Of a stretch of DNA of 64,000 bases, positions 43,003 to 52,063 are shown piece after piece. The stretch is taken from assembly GCF_022811845.1 (NCBI RefSeq), contig NZ_CP064266.1:3906001-3970000 (forward strand). The letters run 5' to 3'. A program made the translations under genes and the position numbers. This stretch comes from Bacillus pseudomycoides (lineage in GTDB: Bacteria; Bacillota; Bacilli; Bacillales; Bacillaceae_G). The notes beneath the pieces are model-generated. The model had not been told where the DNA came from and searched no databases. It saw only the letters and a list, made by a program, of their open reading frames with translations. The number at the start of each line of letters is the position of its first letter. Positions within the stretch are counted from its first letter, which is position 1.

Positions 43003-44703
43003 ATGAAGCCAATTATTTCCTTTAAACAATTTACATTTCAATATAAACAAGTGACAGAACCTACTTTAAAGGATATTACACTTCGTATTTATCCAGGCGA
43101 AAAAGTATTGATTGCCGGTCGAAGTGGATCGGGAAAATCAACATTGGCCCATTGTATAAATGGGCTAATCCCTTTTTCATATGAGGGATCAAGTACTGGG
43201 AACATTTCAATATGTGGTAAGGATCCGCGAAAAGGTAGTATTTTTGAACAAAGTAAGCATGTGGGAACTATTTTACAAGATCAAGATTCCCAGTTTATTG
43301 GTTTGACTGTAGGAGAAGACGTTGCTTTTTCATTAGAAAATGATTGTGTCGAACAGAAGAAAATGAAAGTGGTTGTTATGGACTCTTTACAAAAAGTACA
43401 GATGCATACATTTCATTCACGAAGCCCACATGAATTATCTGGTGGTCAAAAACAAACTGTCTCTCTTGCTGGTCTACTAACGACAGATGCTGACATATTA
43501 CTATTTGATGAGCCATTAGCAAATTTAGACTCAATAAGTAGTTTGAAAACAGTAGAACTTATTCAAAATGTACATCGACAATTAAATAAAACAATCGTTA
43601 TTATTGAGCATAGAATAGAGGAGATATTAAAATTAGACCTAGATAAAATCATATTAATAGATGAAGGGAAAATTGTAGCAATCGATTCACCAAAAAGAAT
43701 TTTACAAACAAACATGCTACAAAAAATAGGGTTAAGAGAACCTGTATATATTGAAGTATTAAAAAATATAAAAATGAATATTTCAGATGAAGAATTATAT
43801 CCAATTGAAACTTTAAAGCATGAGAAGTTGAATAAAGCGGTTAAGCAATGGATGTTAAATGCTACTACGCCTAAAAAGCAACGAAAAAAAGAAATCTTAT
43901 GTAAAGCAGAAAATATTTCATTTTCATATTCTCACAAAGGTTTTACATTAAGGGACATAACACTCTCCATACAAAGGGGAGAAATTGTAGCATTATTAGG
44001 TCATAATGGTGCAGGTAAATCTACATTTGCACATTTATTAACTGGAATAAACAAAGCACAGGAAGGAAAAATTGTACTTGATAATGATAATATAACTTCA
44101 TGGTCTATTCGGAAGCGTGGAGAAGTGATTTCCTATGTCATGCAAAATCCTAATCACATGATTACACAATCTACTGTTTGGGATGAAGTTGCTTTTTCAT
44201 TAAAATTACAGAAGGTTTCTAGAGCAGAAATACATAAACGAGTGGAAGACGCGTTGCAAATTTGTGGATTATATCCATTTCGAAATTGGCCAATTCAAGC
44301 GTTAAGCTACGGACAAAAAAAGAGGCTTACGATTGCATCAGTTTTAACAACGAATCCGAAGCTTATCATATTAGATGAGCCAACAGCAGGGCAAGATTAT
44401 TTTCATTATAAACAATTTATGTCTTGTGTCAGACGATTAGTGACTCAAGGTATATCGTTTATTTTTATTACACATGATATGAACTTGGCTTTAGAATATG
44501 CGGATCGTGCGGTTGTCTTTCATAAAGGAAAAATACTTGTTGATGATACTATTCCAATCGTATTAGCAAATAGCAAAGTATTACAACAAGCTAATTTACA
44601 GGAAAGTTCGCTAACAACATTAGCAAAATTGAGTAAAGTCCCTTTTCCAGAAGTTTTTGTACAAATGTATATGGAAACAAAAAGGAGGGGGGATTATGAG
44701 TAA
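43003..44703 (+). CDS. ECF transporter duplicated ATPase (two ABC domains)
   Basis: 566 residues from ATG 43003, behind AGGGAG; an in-frame TTG at 42982 lies inside the S-component gene. Two ABC cassettes in one chain: Walker A AGRSGSGKST (~46) and LGHNGAGKST (~337), signatures LSGGQKQTVSLAG and LSYGQKKRLTIAS, Walker B DILLFDEPLANLD and LIILDEPTAGQD. This fused A-A' protein powers the ECF module. It overlaps the T-component gene by 8 bp. Confidence 0.95.
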   Translation: MKPIISFKQFTFQYKQVTEPTLKDITLRIYPGEKVLIAGRSGSGKSTLAHCINGLIPFSYEGSSTGNISICGKDPRKGSIFEQSKHVGTILQDQDSQFIGLTVGEDVAFSLENDCVEQKKMKVVVMDSLQKVQMHTFHSRSPHELSGGQKQTVSLAGLLTTDADILLFDEPLANLDSISSLKTVELIQNVHRQLNKTIVIIEHRIEEILKLDLDKIILIDEGKIVAIDSPKRILQTNMLQKIGLREPVYIEVLKNIKMNISDEELYPIETLKHEKLNKAVKQWMLNATTPKKQRKKEILCKAENISFSYSHKGFTLRDITLSIQRGEIVALLGHNGAGKSTFAHLLTGINKAQEGKIVLDNDNITSWSIRKRGEVISYVMQNPNHMITQSTVWDEVAFSLKLQKVSRAEIHKRVEDALQICGLYPFRNWPIQALSYGQKKRLTIASVLTTNPKLIILDEPTAGQDYFHYKQFMSCVRRLVTQGISFIFITHDMNLALEYADRAVVFHKGKILVDDTIPIVLANSKVLQQANLQESSLTTLAKLSKVPFPEVFVQMYMETKRRGDYE

Positions 44704-45523
44704 ATCAGATTTATTTTATATAGATAATCATACATATTTCCATCGTATGGACGGCGCAATTAAGTTGTTGTTATTTATAATTTGGATGACTCTTACATTT
44801 ATATTTTTTGACTTTCGTATTTTATTATGCTTGTTTTTCATTGGTTGTTTAGGGGTAGTGATCGCTAAAGTCCCTGTAAAAAAAGTTGTAATTATATTTA
44901 GTGCCATTTTCACATTTAGTATGCTAAATTCAGTGATGATTTTATTGATTACACCAACCCATGGATCTGAGTTAACTGGTACAAGTACAGCATTCTTGCA
45001 TATTGGATATGCTACTATTACATTTGAAACACTCTTTTATGCTCTTACACTTTCATTAAAGTACTTTACGTTATTACCATTTACACTTATTTTTATATAT
45101 ACGACACATCCAAGTGAGTTCGCTAGCAGCCTATATAAAATTGGATTACCGTATAAAATTGCTTATGCGATAAACATTGCGCTTCGTTACATACCGAATA
45201 TACAAGCGGAATACAAACTGATTAAGCACGCTCAAGAAGCGAGAGGTATACCATTTGAAAGAGGAGAGGCGAATTTTTGGGAACGTATGAAAAACCGAGT
45301 ACTCATTTTTTGGCCACTTATTATTCAATCTTTAGAGCGAATTGATACCGTTTCAAATGCAATGGATTTACGAGGGTTCGGAAAAAAAGAGAAACGAACA
45401 TGGTATTTTACAACAAAAGCGAAACAAGAGGATTATATAGGACTCGTTATCGGCATTATAATTTTAGTATTTGCCATTTACCTAAAATTCAATATTTTTA
45501 AAGGGTTTTGGTATCCATTGTAA
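44696..45523 (+). CDS. ECF transporter T component (CbiQ/EcfT family)
   Basis: 275 residues from ATG 44696, behind AAAGGAGGGGGG; the longer frame from 44657 is inside the ATPase gene. Five or six transmembrane helices, with the EcfT coupling-helix signature AQEARGIPFERG (~residue 178) and a second MDLRGFGKKEKR. It couples the ATPase to the S component. A terminator follows at 45553, closing the SAM-controlled operon. Confidence 0.94.
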   Translation: MSKSDLFYIDNHTYFHRMDGAIKLLLFIIWMTLTFIFFDFRILLCLFFIGCLGVVIAKVPVKKVVIIFSAIFTFSMLNSVMILLITPTHGSELTGTSTAFLHIGYATITFETLFYALTLSLKYFTLLPFTLIFIYTTHPSEFASSLYKIGLPYKIAYAINIALRYIPNIQAEYKLIKHAQEARGIPFERGEANFWERMKNRVLIFWPLIIQSLERIDTVSNAMDLRGFGKKEKRTWYFTTKAKQEDYIGLVIGIIILVFAIYLKFNIFKGFWYPL

Positions 45524-45552
45524 GGTTCTCGATGTTATGCGGATAAAATTTA

Positions 45553-45576
45553 GGCACTCGCGGAGTGTCTTTTTAA
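45553..45576 (+). terminator. Terminator of the ECF operon
   Basis: GGCACTC/GAGTGTC, 3-nt loop, T5. Confidence 0.85.
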
Positions 45577-45684
45577 ATTTAGCAAGACATGCTCAAAAAT
45601 CATATAAAAACATACTGTATAATACGAACCCGTTAATAAACAATCAATTTATCCATTAGTTTTATACTAAAAGGAGGAGAAAAC

Positions 45685-45792
45685 ATGAGTTTCGGTGGTT
45701 CTTGTGGTTTTGGTGGGAGTTTTGCGTTATTAGTTGTGTTATTTATTTTATTAATTATTGTTGGATGCAGCTGCTGGGGCGGAGGGTATTAA
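45685..45792 (+). CDS. YjcZ-family sporulation protein
   Basis: 35 residues, ATG 45685 behind AAAGGAGGAG. MSFGGSCGFGGSF, then one hydrophobic helix LLVVLFILLIIVGC, then CWGGGY: the classic YjcZ pattern of Gly-rich ends around a single transmembrane segment. Members are small, sporulation-linked membrane peptides with unknown biochemical role. Confidence 0.9.
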   Translation: MSFGGSCGFGGSFALLVVLFILLIIVGCSCWGGGY

Positions 45793-45886
45793 AAAACATA
45801 CCATTTTTTAATCATTCGTCACAGAATGATGTAATTAGAAAAACTATTAAAGGTACTTTTTTAGTATCAATACGAGATTCAATCCG

Positions 45887-45914
45887 AAAAAGGAGCTATC
45901 ATGCTCCTTTTTCC
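45887..45914 (+). terminator. Terminator downstream of the yjcZ-like gene
   Basis: AAAAAGGAGC/GCTCCTTTTT, 6-nt loop, 10-bp perfect stem. Confidence 0.88.
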
Positions 45915-45934
45915 ATCGGAATTTTCTAGAGTTT

Positions 45935-46028
45935 TGAATTGTTTTTGCATAGGAGTTGTTGATTCTGATTGAGCTTTACAAATAAAAAACTTAATGAATA
46001 GATACATAAAAGAGTGGTGCAGCTATGT
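45935..46028 (+). repeat. Dispersed repeat, copy A
   Basis: About 95 bp closely matching 48077-48169. The core TACAAATAAAAAACTTAATG is identical in both copies and the flanks differ by scattered substitutions and one-base indels. Both copies lie downstream of an AAAAAGGAGC-type terminator and end in AGCTATGTT. Confidence 0.75.
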
Positions 46029-46148
46029 TTTAAATCGAAAGTTTACCGAAATGACAAAGTTAAATTAATGAATATTCCATAAATTTATATATCTTTATAT
46101 ATTGTAAATAATTGTGGATTAAAGGCAAGTTTTTATTATTCACGATTG

Positions 46149-46460
46149 TTATTGGTTTTGATTACCCTGTTTCTTTTGACTGTTAGGCGTAATTTCATCG
46201 GCAAACTCTAAATTTGCCAAATTTACTTTGGATGGAATAAATGTTTTTGTCGTATTTTGAACACTTTGGAACAAACGTTGAATAGGTTTCATCATATTTG
46301 AATTACGTGTTGCTACTACACTAAAAACTGTTCCTAATCCTAGTAAAGAAAACCAAATCCAGCTTCTATTGTTATTTCGTCTATTTCTAAATAAGTTAAA
46401 CATTTGCTGAGTTCTTCTTCCAGAATTGAATAGTGACATCAAGAAGTTAAGAGTATTCAT
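46149..46460 (-). CDS. Small uncharacterised protein with one membrane segment
   Basis: 103 residues, ATG behind CAGGGGGT. An Arg/Asn-rich start (RNRRNNNRS) precedes one transmembrane helix WIWFSLLGLGTVFSVVA (~34-50), then an amphipathic helix (IQRLFQSVQNTTKTF) and a Gln/Asn/Lys-rich tail. The make-up resembles small sporulation-related membrane proteins, but no family is recognised. Confidence 0.65.
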   Translation of the reverse strand: MNTLNFLMSLFNSGRRTQQMFNLFRNRRNNNRSWIWFSLLGLGTVFSVVATRNSNMMKPIQRLFQSVQNTTKTFIPSKVNLANLEFADEITPNSQKKQGNQNQ

Positions 46461-47148
46461 TTTTTACCCCCTGCAATAATAATTAGGAAAAAGAAACACT
46501 AAGTTCAATTTCACATGATTTATGTTGCAATATTTCATTGGAAATTATGCTAATATTTCTTGATTCTTTTTTCCTAAAAACCCTAAATTTACTTGTAAGC
46601 TCACTCATTACAAATGAGTAACATGTACAGATCAATAAGGATTAAAAATTCATTTACATACTGTTTATTTAATTAATGAGATGAAGTATATAAAAATAAT
46701 ACTACAGTAGATGAGATTAAAAGGGACGATATTCATTTTCATGTAATTTATGGAATAAAATCCATCGTAATTTATTCTAAATAGTTACCAGAATAGAAAA
46801 AGAAGTCCCACATAATAACAGAAGTGAGTGAAAAGACACATCTTCAAGTGTACTGTAAGAGTTGATTTATAGAACAACATGAAAAAACTATCCATTTTTC
46901 CATCTAAATAAAAAAATGAAAAGGAAAACTTAAATTCATTTTTAAAACGAAAATCAGCTTCAACGTTATCAGGAGCGTGTAACAGAATTTCATCGACAGC
47001 TTATAGCTAACAAATTATACAGGAGTTAATAATAAAAGGAGAATGTTCATGTACTAAAATCAATTTTTAGTATGTGTCATTTTTTAGAGATACTTTTTTC
47101 TTGAAAAAGAATCGGGAATGATTTCAGATTGTTGAGGTGATTACATAC
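46461..47148. other. Long gene-poor stretch with a decayed coding fragment
   Basis: About 690 bp with no intact gene. At 46946-47029 a 27-codon frame reads QLQRYQERVTEFHRQLIANK and ends in TAA. It looks like the C-terminus of a helical protein whose upstream part has been lost; identity unknown. Elsewhere the DNA is AT-rich without clear hairpins. Confidence 0.4.
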
Positions 47149-47943
47149 ATGCCAATGTTGGATGTGGATGGTAGTAGTCTGTATTATATTGTTAAGGGAA
47201 AAGGGGTTCCTATTGTTTTTATTCATCCTCCTGTACTTACTTGTGTGAATTTTGAGTATCAAATAGAGGAATTATCCCGAAATTTTAAGGTGATTGCTTT
47301 TGATATTAGAGGGCACGGAAGAAGTCAGTATTCAAAACAACCGATAACCTATCCACTGATTGCTGAAGACATTAGATGTTTGTTGGATCATTTGGAGATT
47401 AAGAAGGCATTTGTATGTGGATATTCGACTGGAAGCTCTGTCGCATTAGAATTTTTATTGGCTTTTGCTGAAAGAGCGTTAGGGAGTATTCTAATCGGGG
47501 GAATGTCAGAAGTGAGGGATGGGTATCTAAAGAGTAAGATTTCACTTGGCATGAAACTTGCGAAAGCAGGGGCTGTTTCATTTTTAGCATGGTCTATTTC
47601 ATGGGGCAATTCAAATACACATAAATTGTTCAGAAAGATGTTTAAAGAAGCACGAAAAGGGAATGCCAAAAATATCTGGCAGTATTATCGTTATAGTTTG
47701 CATTATAATTGTACGAATCAGCTTAGAAATATTCAGCTTCCGGTTTTGTTGGTTTATGGTAAGAAAGATAAAATATTTTATAGTCATGCGAAATTATTGC
47801 ATGAAAAATTGCCATGTAATGAATTAAAATTCATTGATAACGTAAAGCATCAAATTCCTACAAAAGCAACGGAGTGCTTAAATGAAATGATTCAGCAGTT
47901 TGCTTTTATTCATACCCAGATGAAACTTTTTCTTTACCCATAA
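47149..47943 (+). CDS. Alpha/beta-fold hydrolase
   Basis: 264 residues from ATG 47149, behind GAGGTGA (47134-47140). Oxyanion strand IVFIHPPVLTC, then FDIRGHGRSQYS, nucleophile Ser in VCGYSTGSSVALEF (~residue 90), Asp in LLVYGKKDKIFYSH and His in VKHQIP. Small soluble lid region. Typical esterase or lactonase-like member of the COG0596 group; substrate unknown. A 17-bp terminator stem follows. Confidence 0.88.
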   Translation: MPMLDVDGSSLYYIVKGKGVPIVFIHPPVLTCVNFEYQIEELSRNFKVIAFDIRGHGRSQYSKQPITYPLIAEDIRCLLDHLEIKKAFVCGYSTGSSVALEFLLAFAERALGSILIGGMSEVRDGYLKSKISLGMKLAKAGAVSFLAWSISWGNSNTHKLFRKMFKEARKGNAKNIWQYYRYSLHYNCTNQLRNIQLPVLLVYGKKDKIFYSHAKLLHEKLPCNELKFIDNVKHQIPTKATECLNEMIQQFAFIHTQMKLFLYP

Positions 47944-47990
47944 AAAAGTAGATTTATTTCGAAGTTATATACGTTATTGCGCCAAAAATT

Positions 47991-48030
47991 CAATTATAAA
48001 AAGGAGCATGATAGCTTCTTTTTATAATTG
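47991..48030 (+). terminator. Terminator after the alpha/beta hydrolase gene
   Basis: 17-bp stem (47991-48007 with 48014-48030, one G-U pair) enclosing AAAAAGGAGC and a 6-nt loop. Confidence 0.88.
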
Positions 48031-48076
48031 ATGTGTTAAAAAGTAGTAAATGCTTAAGTTATCTCTACTAAATATT

Positions 48077-48169
48077 TCGAATTATTTTTGTGTACCGATG
48101 ATTGATGCGGATTGAGTTTTACAAATAAAAAACTTAATGAATAATACATAAAGAGTGGTATAGCTATGT
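48077..48169 (+). repeat. Dispersed repeat, copy B
   Basis: Second copy of the element at 45935-46028. Right of it ATG 48166 opens a short frame MLGNKKWNRDGIPTSWV ending in TAG; the ribosome binding site is poor, so a real peptide gene is doubtful. Confidence 0.72.
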
Positions 48170-48302
48170 TAGGTAATAAAAAATGGAATAGAGACGGAAT
48201 ACCTACAAGCTGGGTGTAGTCAAGCCCTTTTATATGTTTAAATTTTTGTTTTGTATGGCTATGTCTTATAAAAAGCATTGCTTATTTTTATATAGAGGAA
48301 AA

Positions 48303-48330
48303 TTAAAAGGAGCATGGGAGCTCCTTTTAA
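48303..48330 (-). terminator. Terminator of the KinB-like kinase gene
   Basis: TTAAAAGGAGC/GCTCCTTTTAA, 11-bp perfect stem, 6-nt loop, just past the kinase stop. Confidence 0.82.
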
Positions 48331-48346
48331 ATCAAAATGTTAATGT

Positions 48347-49606
48347 TTATTTAGTAATCTCATTATTTTGCGGAAATGTAATCGTTAAAGTTGTTCCTTT
48401 ATTAACAATACTATTTATATTTAAAGTGCCATTCATTGTTTCAATGATTTTTACTGCAACCATCGTACCTAAACCTGTTCCTTTTGTTTTTGTGCTAAAA
48501 TATGGTTCGCCAAATCGATTTATTTGCTCTTGTGTCATTCCAATTCCGCTATCTTTAATGACAATAATGATTTTGTTTTCAAAAATAGATGAATGGACAC
48601 TTAGTGTACCACCATTCGGCATTGCTTCAATGCTATTTTTTATCAAGTTTAAAAAACATTGTTGAAAATGCTGTGTATTCCCAATAATGGACCCTGTTAC
48701 TAATTCTTCAGAAACATTTATAGAATTCATATTACATAATGGCATCATCATACTTATTACTCTTTTTAATTCTTGATCTATTATAATGTTATCAACTTTT
48801 TGTGGTGCAGGCTTAGCGAATGTTAAGTAGTCATCAATGATAACCTGAGCGCGGTTTAGCTCTCCAAGAATATGTTCAATATATTGTTCTCTCGATTCTT
48901 GTGGTAAATCTGGAGTTTTAAGGAGTTGAGTAAAGCCTTTTACTACGGTAAGAGGGTTTCTTACTTCATGCGAAATACTTGCAGCAAGTTGACTTACAAT
49001 CTCCATCTTCTCCATCTTTACTAATTTTGATCTCATCATAACAGCATCTCTTAAAACTTCATTCATATATACAACAAATAACATGATAATAGGGGGAAGT
49101 ATAATGAAAAAATTGATGTATGACTGCGTTACTGGAAAATCCGATAAAATCACAACGACAAAGGTTGTAAGTAAAGCAAGGAGAAAAGGTAAAATCATTG
49201 ACATCATGAGTTTTTTTCTTCTACTTAATTGATTAAATTTAGAAGAGGAAAGGGCAGTGAAAATTAGCATGATAATATAAACTATAACTGTTAAAAAGTT
49301 CACACCATAAAAAACAAACCGAATCAATAACATTATAGTTAATAAGGCGATCCCAACAGGTAAACCTCCATAAAGTGTACCTATGAAAAATGGAATTTGT
49401 CTTAAATCATGAACACAATTCTCATCGATATATATAGGGTATTTCATACATAAAATTAACGGTATACTCGTGCAGATTACAATAAGGGTCTTTTTGTATT
49501 TTTTGAAAAACTTTCCGTTATCATATATAAAATAGAAAACAAAGACGCTACTTAAAATGTAAAGTAAATTATTTAATACGTTTTGATTGATGTATAGAAA
49601 ATTCAT
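48347..49606 (-). CDS. KinB-like membrane sensor histidine kinase
   Basis: 419 residues. Six transmembrane helices in the first ~190 residues resemble the 5TMR-LYT sensor (FFIGTLYGGLPVGIALLTIM). HisKA SQLAASISHEVRNPLTVVKGF carries the phosphoryl His near residue 215. ATPase: N-box QCFLNLIKNSIEAM, G1 IKDSGIGM, G2 GTGLGTMV. The close match of the H-box to KinA/KinB suggests input into the Spo0 phosphorelay. Orphan kinase without a neighbouring regulator. Confidence 0.92.
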   Translation of the reverse strand: MNFLYINQNVLNNLLYILSSVFVFYFIYDNGKFFKKYKKTLIVICTSIPLILCMKYPIYIDENCVHDLRQIPFFIGTLYGGLPVGIALLTIMLLIRFVFYGVNFLTVIVYIIMLIFTALSSSKFNQLSRRKKLMMSMILPFLLALLTTFVVVILSDFPVTQSYINFFIILPPIIMLFVVYMNEVLRDAVMMRSKLVKMEKMEIVSQLAASISHEVRNPLTVVKGFTQLLKTPDLPQESREQYIEHILGELNRAQVIIDDYLTFAKPAPQKVDNIIIDQELKRVISMMMPLCNMNSINVSEELVTGSIIGNTQHFQQCFLNLIKNSIEAMPNGGTLSVHSSIFENKIIIVIKDSGIGMTQEQINRFGEPYFSTKTKGTGLGTMVAVKIIETMNGTLNINSIVNKGTTLTITFPQNNEITK

Positions 49607-49702
49607 CTAGCATGCCTCATTATTGTAGTTTTCGGTACTATAAGTATTATACAGAAAAATGTAATTTCTTCATGTATTAATTATTTTACTACAATGAGGG
49701 GC

Positions 49703-50590
49703 TTACTTTTTCATACTCATTTTATTGCGAGCAGATTCCCATTCTAAATAAAACTCTTTAACTGATGCATAACGTTGATTTCTATTTTTTTCTACTGCAC
49801 GAGATACTATATCATACAGTTCTTTTCCCGCTTCCCATTTGGTGAAAGAACGATTACGCTCTCCTCCTAGGAGCGCAAAAGCGATTGCACCCATATTAAA
49901 TACATTTGTTTTCCCATCGATAACTGCGCCAAGTTCGAATTCCTCAGGTGACATAAATCGTGATGATCCCCAAAGTCTTCCCATTGTGTTGATATAAGGT
50001 TTCTTTTTATATAAGTCGATGTCACAAATCTTTATTGTATTTGTTTTAAAATCATATAAAATGCTACCATCATAAAAATCAATTGCTACATAATTTTTTC
50101 CTTCAACATGAACGTGGAAAGAAAAAATATGGTCTAGTGAAATAAGACGTTCTTCAATTGATAACTGTTTATAGCGATAGAATGGAGAATTGGGATTATT
50201 ATATTTTGCTGGTGGTGGAAATGACCAATGTGAATGAAGACATTCTCCACTAAACCAATTAAAGATGGCCGCATAACCATTTTCCATTTCATAATGATTA
50301 ATTAATTCGATTAGATGATTATGTTTTAATTCTTCATAAAGAGAAATCGCTTCTTTTAGTCTAGAAACAGCATCGGTTGGTTCTCCTGTATATTCCATTG
50401 TCTTTGCCCCAGCAAATTTAACAAAACTTTTCTTCCCATCCTTTTCAATACCAAAGCAAATATTCCCCGAATCTTGTTGATCAAACACTGCAAATACTTT
50501 ACCAAGGCTCACAAGCCAGCTGAAGTCTTGTTGTTCTTTTAATTGAAAAGTTACGTCATCTAAATGAATTGTAATCGGAATTTCGTTCAT
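49703..50590 (-). CDS. Protein-kinase-fold protein with altered catalytic loop
   Basis: 295 residues from ATG 50590, behind AGGTGTAA; the frame runs on to 50602 without a site. Kinase-like order: ATP-binding Lys in KKSFVKFAGA (~59), hinge region YAAIFNWFSGECLHSHW, catalytic loop YVAIDFYDGSILYD and metal site IKICDIDLYKKKP, then an activation-type segment GRLWGSSRFMSPEEF and C-lobe VFNMGAIAFALLGG. HRD is replaced by AID and DFG by DID, and the usual Lys and Asn of the catalytic loop are not evident. It may be an atypical kinase, small-molecule kinase or pseudokinase. Confidence 0.8.
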   Translation of the reverse strand: MNEIPITIHLDDVTFQLKEQQDFSWLVSLGKVFAVFDQQDSGNICFGIEKDGKKSFVKFAGAKTMEYTGEPTDAVSRLKEAISLYEELKHNHLIELINHYEMENGYAAIFNWFSGECLHSHWSFPPPAKYNNPNSPFYRYKQLSIEERLISLDHIFSFHVHVEGKNYVAIDFYDGSILYDFKTNTIKICDIDLYKKKPYINTMGRLWGSSRFMSPEEFELGAVIDGKTNVFNMGAIAFALLGGERNRSFTKWEAGKELYDIVSRAVEKNRNQRYASVKEFYLEWESARNKMSMKK

Positions 50591-50718
50591 TTTACACCTC
50601 ATATTTTATATAATTAGATTAAACGTTAATATATTCGAGAGCAGTGCTGAAAGTCCTGTTTTGATTAGTAAAAAAGATGGCTTATAAAGCTAGATTATGA
50701 GTATGAAAGGAGAAAGAG

Positions 50719-51234
50719 ATGGATAAAGAAATCATCATTGAACCGTATAATTTAAATTGGCATAAGGAATTTTTGAAGGAGAAAGAAAACTTCATTTCAT
50801 TACTAAAAAAGGATATTTCAGCGATTGAACATATCGGAAGTACTTCAGTAGAAGGGTTAGTTGCTAAACCACTCATTGATATGATGATAGGTGTTAAAGA
50901 TTTAAAAGTAGTTGATCATTGGATAGTACCATTGCAAACAATAGGGTATGAATATGTATTTCATAAGGATTTTCCACAGAGACGTTTTTTTAGAAAAGGA
51001 AAGTGGAGAGCAGGTACACATCATTTACACGTCTATACGTACGGTAATCAAGAGTGGGAGCATAATTTATTATTCCGTGATTTTATGAGAAATCATGAAT
51101 GGGCACGTATGGAATATAAACAATTAAAACAAGAGCTTGCCATGAAGTATCCATTTGATCGAGTGTCGTATACAAATGGAAAATCTCCATATATTGAAAA
51201 AATTATTTCATTAGCACAAAGGAAATTAGATTAA
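50719..51234 (+). CDS. GrpB (UPF0157) family protein
   Basis: 171 residues, ATG behind AAAGGAGAAAG. IEPYNLNWHKEFLKEKENF opens the family. IEHIGSTSVEGLVAKPLIDMMIGV is the nucleotidyltransferase-like core (GST then D.. with two acidic positions), and HHLHVYTYGNQEWEHNLLFRDF is its His-rich signature. The fold is that of minimal nucleotidyltransferases; the substrate is unknown. Stands alone. Confidence 0.92.
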   Translation: MDKEIIIEPYNLNWHKEFLKEKENFISLLKKDISAIEHIGSTSVEGLVAKPLIDMMIGVKDLKVVDHWIVPLQTIGYEYVFHKDFPQRRFFRKGKWRAGTHHLHVYTYGNQEWEHNLLFRDFMRNHEWARMEYKQLKQELAMKYPFDRVSYTNGKSPYIEKIISLAQRKLD

Positions 51235-51349
51235 AGTACTAATTAAGTATAGTCTCTTATTTAATGAAATGATACATTTGATCGAGTGACCTGATAACTG
51301 TATAGGAATATAGCTGATATATTAATATATTGTTAAAAATCTTATCTCT

Positions 51350-51396
51350 AAGTAAGAGATTCCCGCGAACACGTTAGTTAGCAGGAATCTCTACTT
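51350..51396. terminator. Bidirectional terminator between GrpB and the next gene
   Basis: AAGTAAGAGATTCC pairs with GGAATCTCTACTT (one bulge/mismatch) between convergent genes. Confidence 0.75.
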
Positions 51397-51411
51397 CCAA
51401 ATAGGGATAGT

Positions 51412-51735
51412 TCAAGGGGTTGTATACCTCATCCATCCACTCTCCGATCGTTTCGCTTTATACTTACCGTAAGACAAAAGTTTCATTGCCGAACGAATAG
51501 ATGCGTGAAAAACTAAACTTATCTTCCATTCTTCCTCCATTTCATTGGGATAGGACGTGGACTCGTAAACATAATAGGCAGCCATGATGCACGGGATTAC
51601 TTGCTCCGGCTCAAATTCATATGCAGCTACATCATCAATAATCAAATCAATGTTGCAGTGGTTCCCATCTTTAACTTTTTTCTGGAGTAACTTTTTTACC
51701 GCTTCTGGTACTAATTCTAATATCTCGTCTTTCAT
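51412..51735 (-). CDS. Uncharacterised small cytoplasmic protein
   Basis: 107 residues from ATG 51735, behind GAGGTGATTGTT. The open frame extends 106 codons further upstream, but that part is low-complexity and lacks a site, so it is an unused extension. The protein is acidic and helical (MKDEILELVPEAVKKLL... EFEPEQVIPCIMAAYYVYES) with a basic C-terminal tail (KAKRSESGWMRYTTP). No family recognised. Confidence 0.65.
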   Translation of the reverse strand: MKDEILELVPEAVKKLLQKKVKDGNHCNIDLIIDDVAAYEFEPEQVIPCIMAAYYVYESTSYPNEMEEEWKISLVFHASIRSAMKLLSYGKYKAKRSESGWMRYTTP

Positions 51736-51946
51736 AACAATCACCTCATTCTTTATCATGTCCAAACAGCTTGGAAAAATATGAACGTCTTGTATCAAAT
51801 TGGGTGAAATTTGAATCTTAAATTCGCAGGTTGAATAGAAGCTTAAACATAACGTGTAAGCTTCTTGAATATTTACGAAGTAATCTGTATTAAATAGTTC
51901 CTTTTGTACAAAATAGGTACGAACCTTAATAAGAGGAGGATAATTT

Positions 51947-52063
51947 ATGACTAATCGGAATGATAATCGAAAACGAAAAAACAAATATTCGAATAACCTA
52001 AAAAACGATACTGAATTCTCAAAAGATGTAAACATTAGAAGTGAAGTAACCAAAAAGATTTAA
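51947..52063 (+). CDS. Small Asn/Lys-rich peptide gene
   Basis: 38 residues, ATG 51947 behind AAGAGGAGG. MTNRNDNRKRKNKYSNN opens a hydrophilic, basic peptide with an acidic centre (DTEFSKDV). The length, composition and strong ribosome binding site recall the minor small acid-soluble spore proteins and related spore peptides of Bacillus, but no exact match is recognised. It lies divergent to the gene at 51735 and is followed by a terminator. Confidence 0.65.
   Translation: MTNRNDNRKRKNKYSNNLKNDTEFSKDVNIRSEVTKKI

Noticed and set aside
48166..48219. 17-codon frame MLGNKKWNRDGIPTSWV after repeat copy B
   Set aside because: Weak ribosome binding site, and copy A of the repeat has no equivalent frame.
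48234..48665. 143-codon plus-strand frame opposite the KinB-like kinase
   Set aside because: Antisense to well-conserved kinase motifs and starts inside a terminator region.
51736..52053. Upstream extension of the small protein gene at 51412
   Set aside because: The extension lacks a ribosome binding site, overlaps the small gene at 51947 on the other strand, and a strong site precedes ATG 51735.
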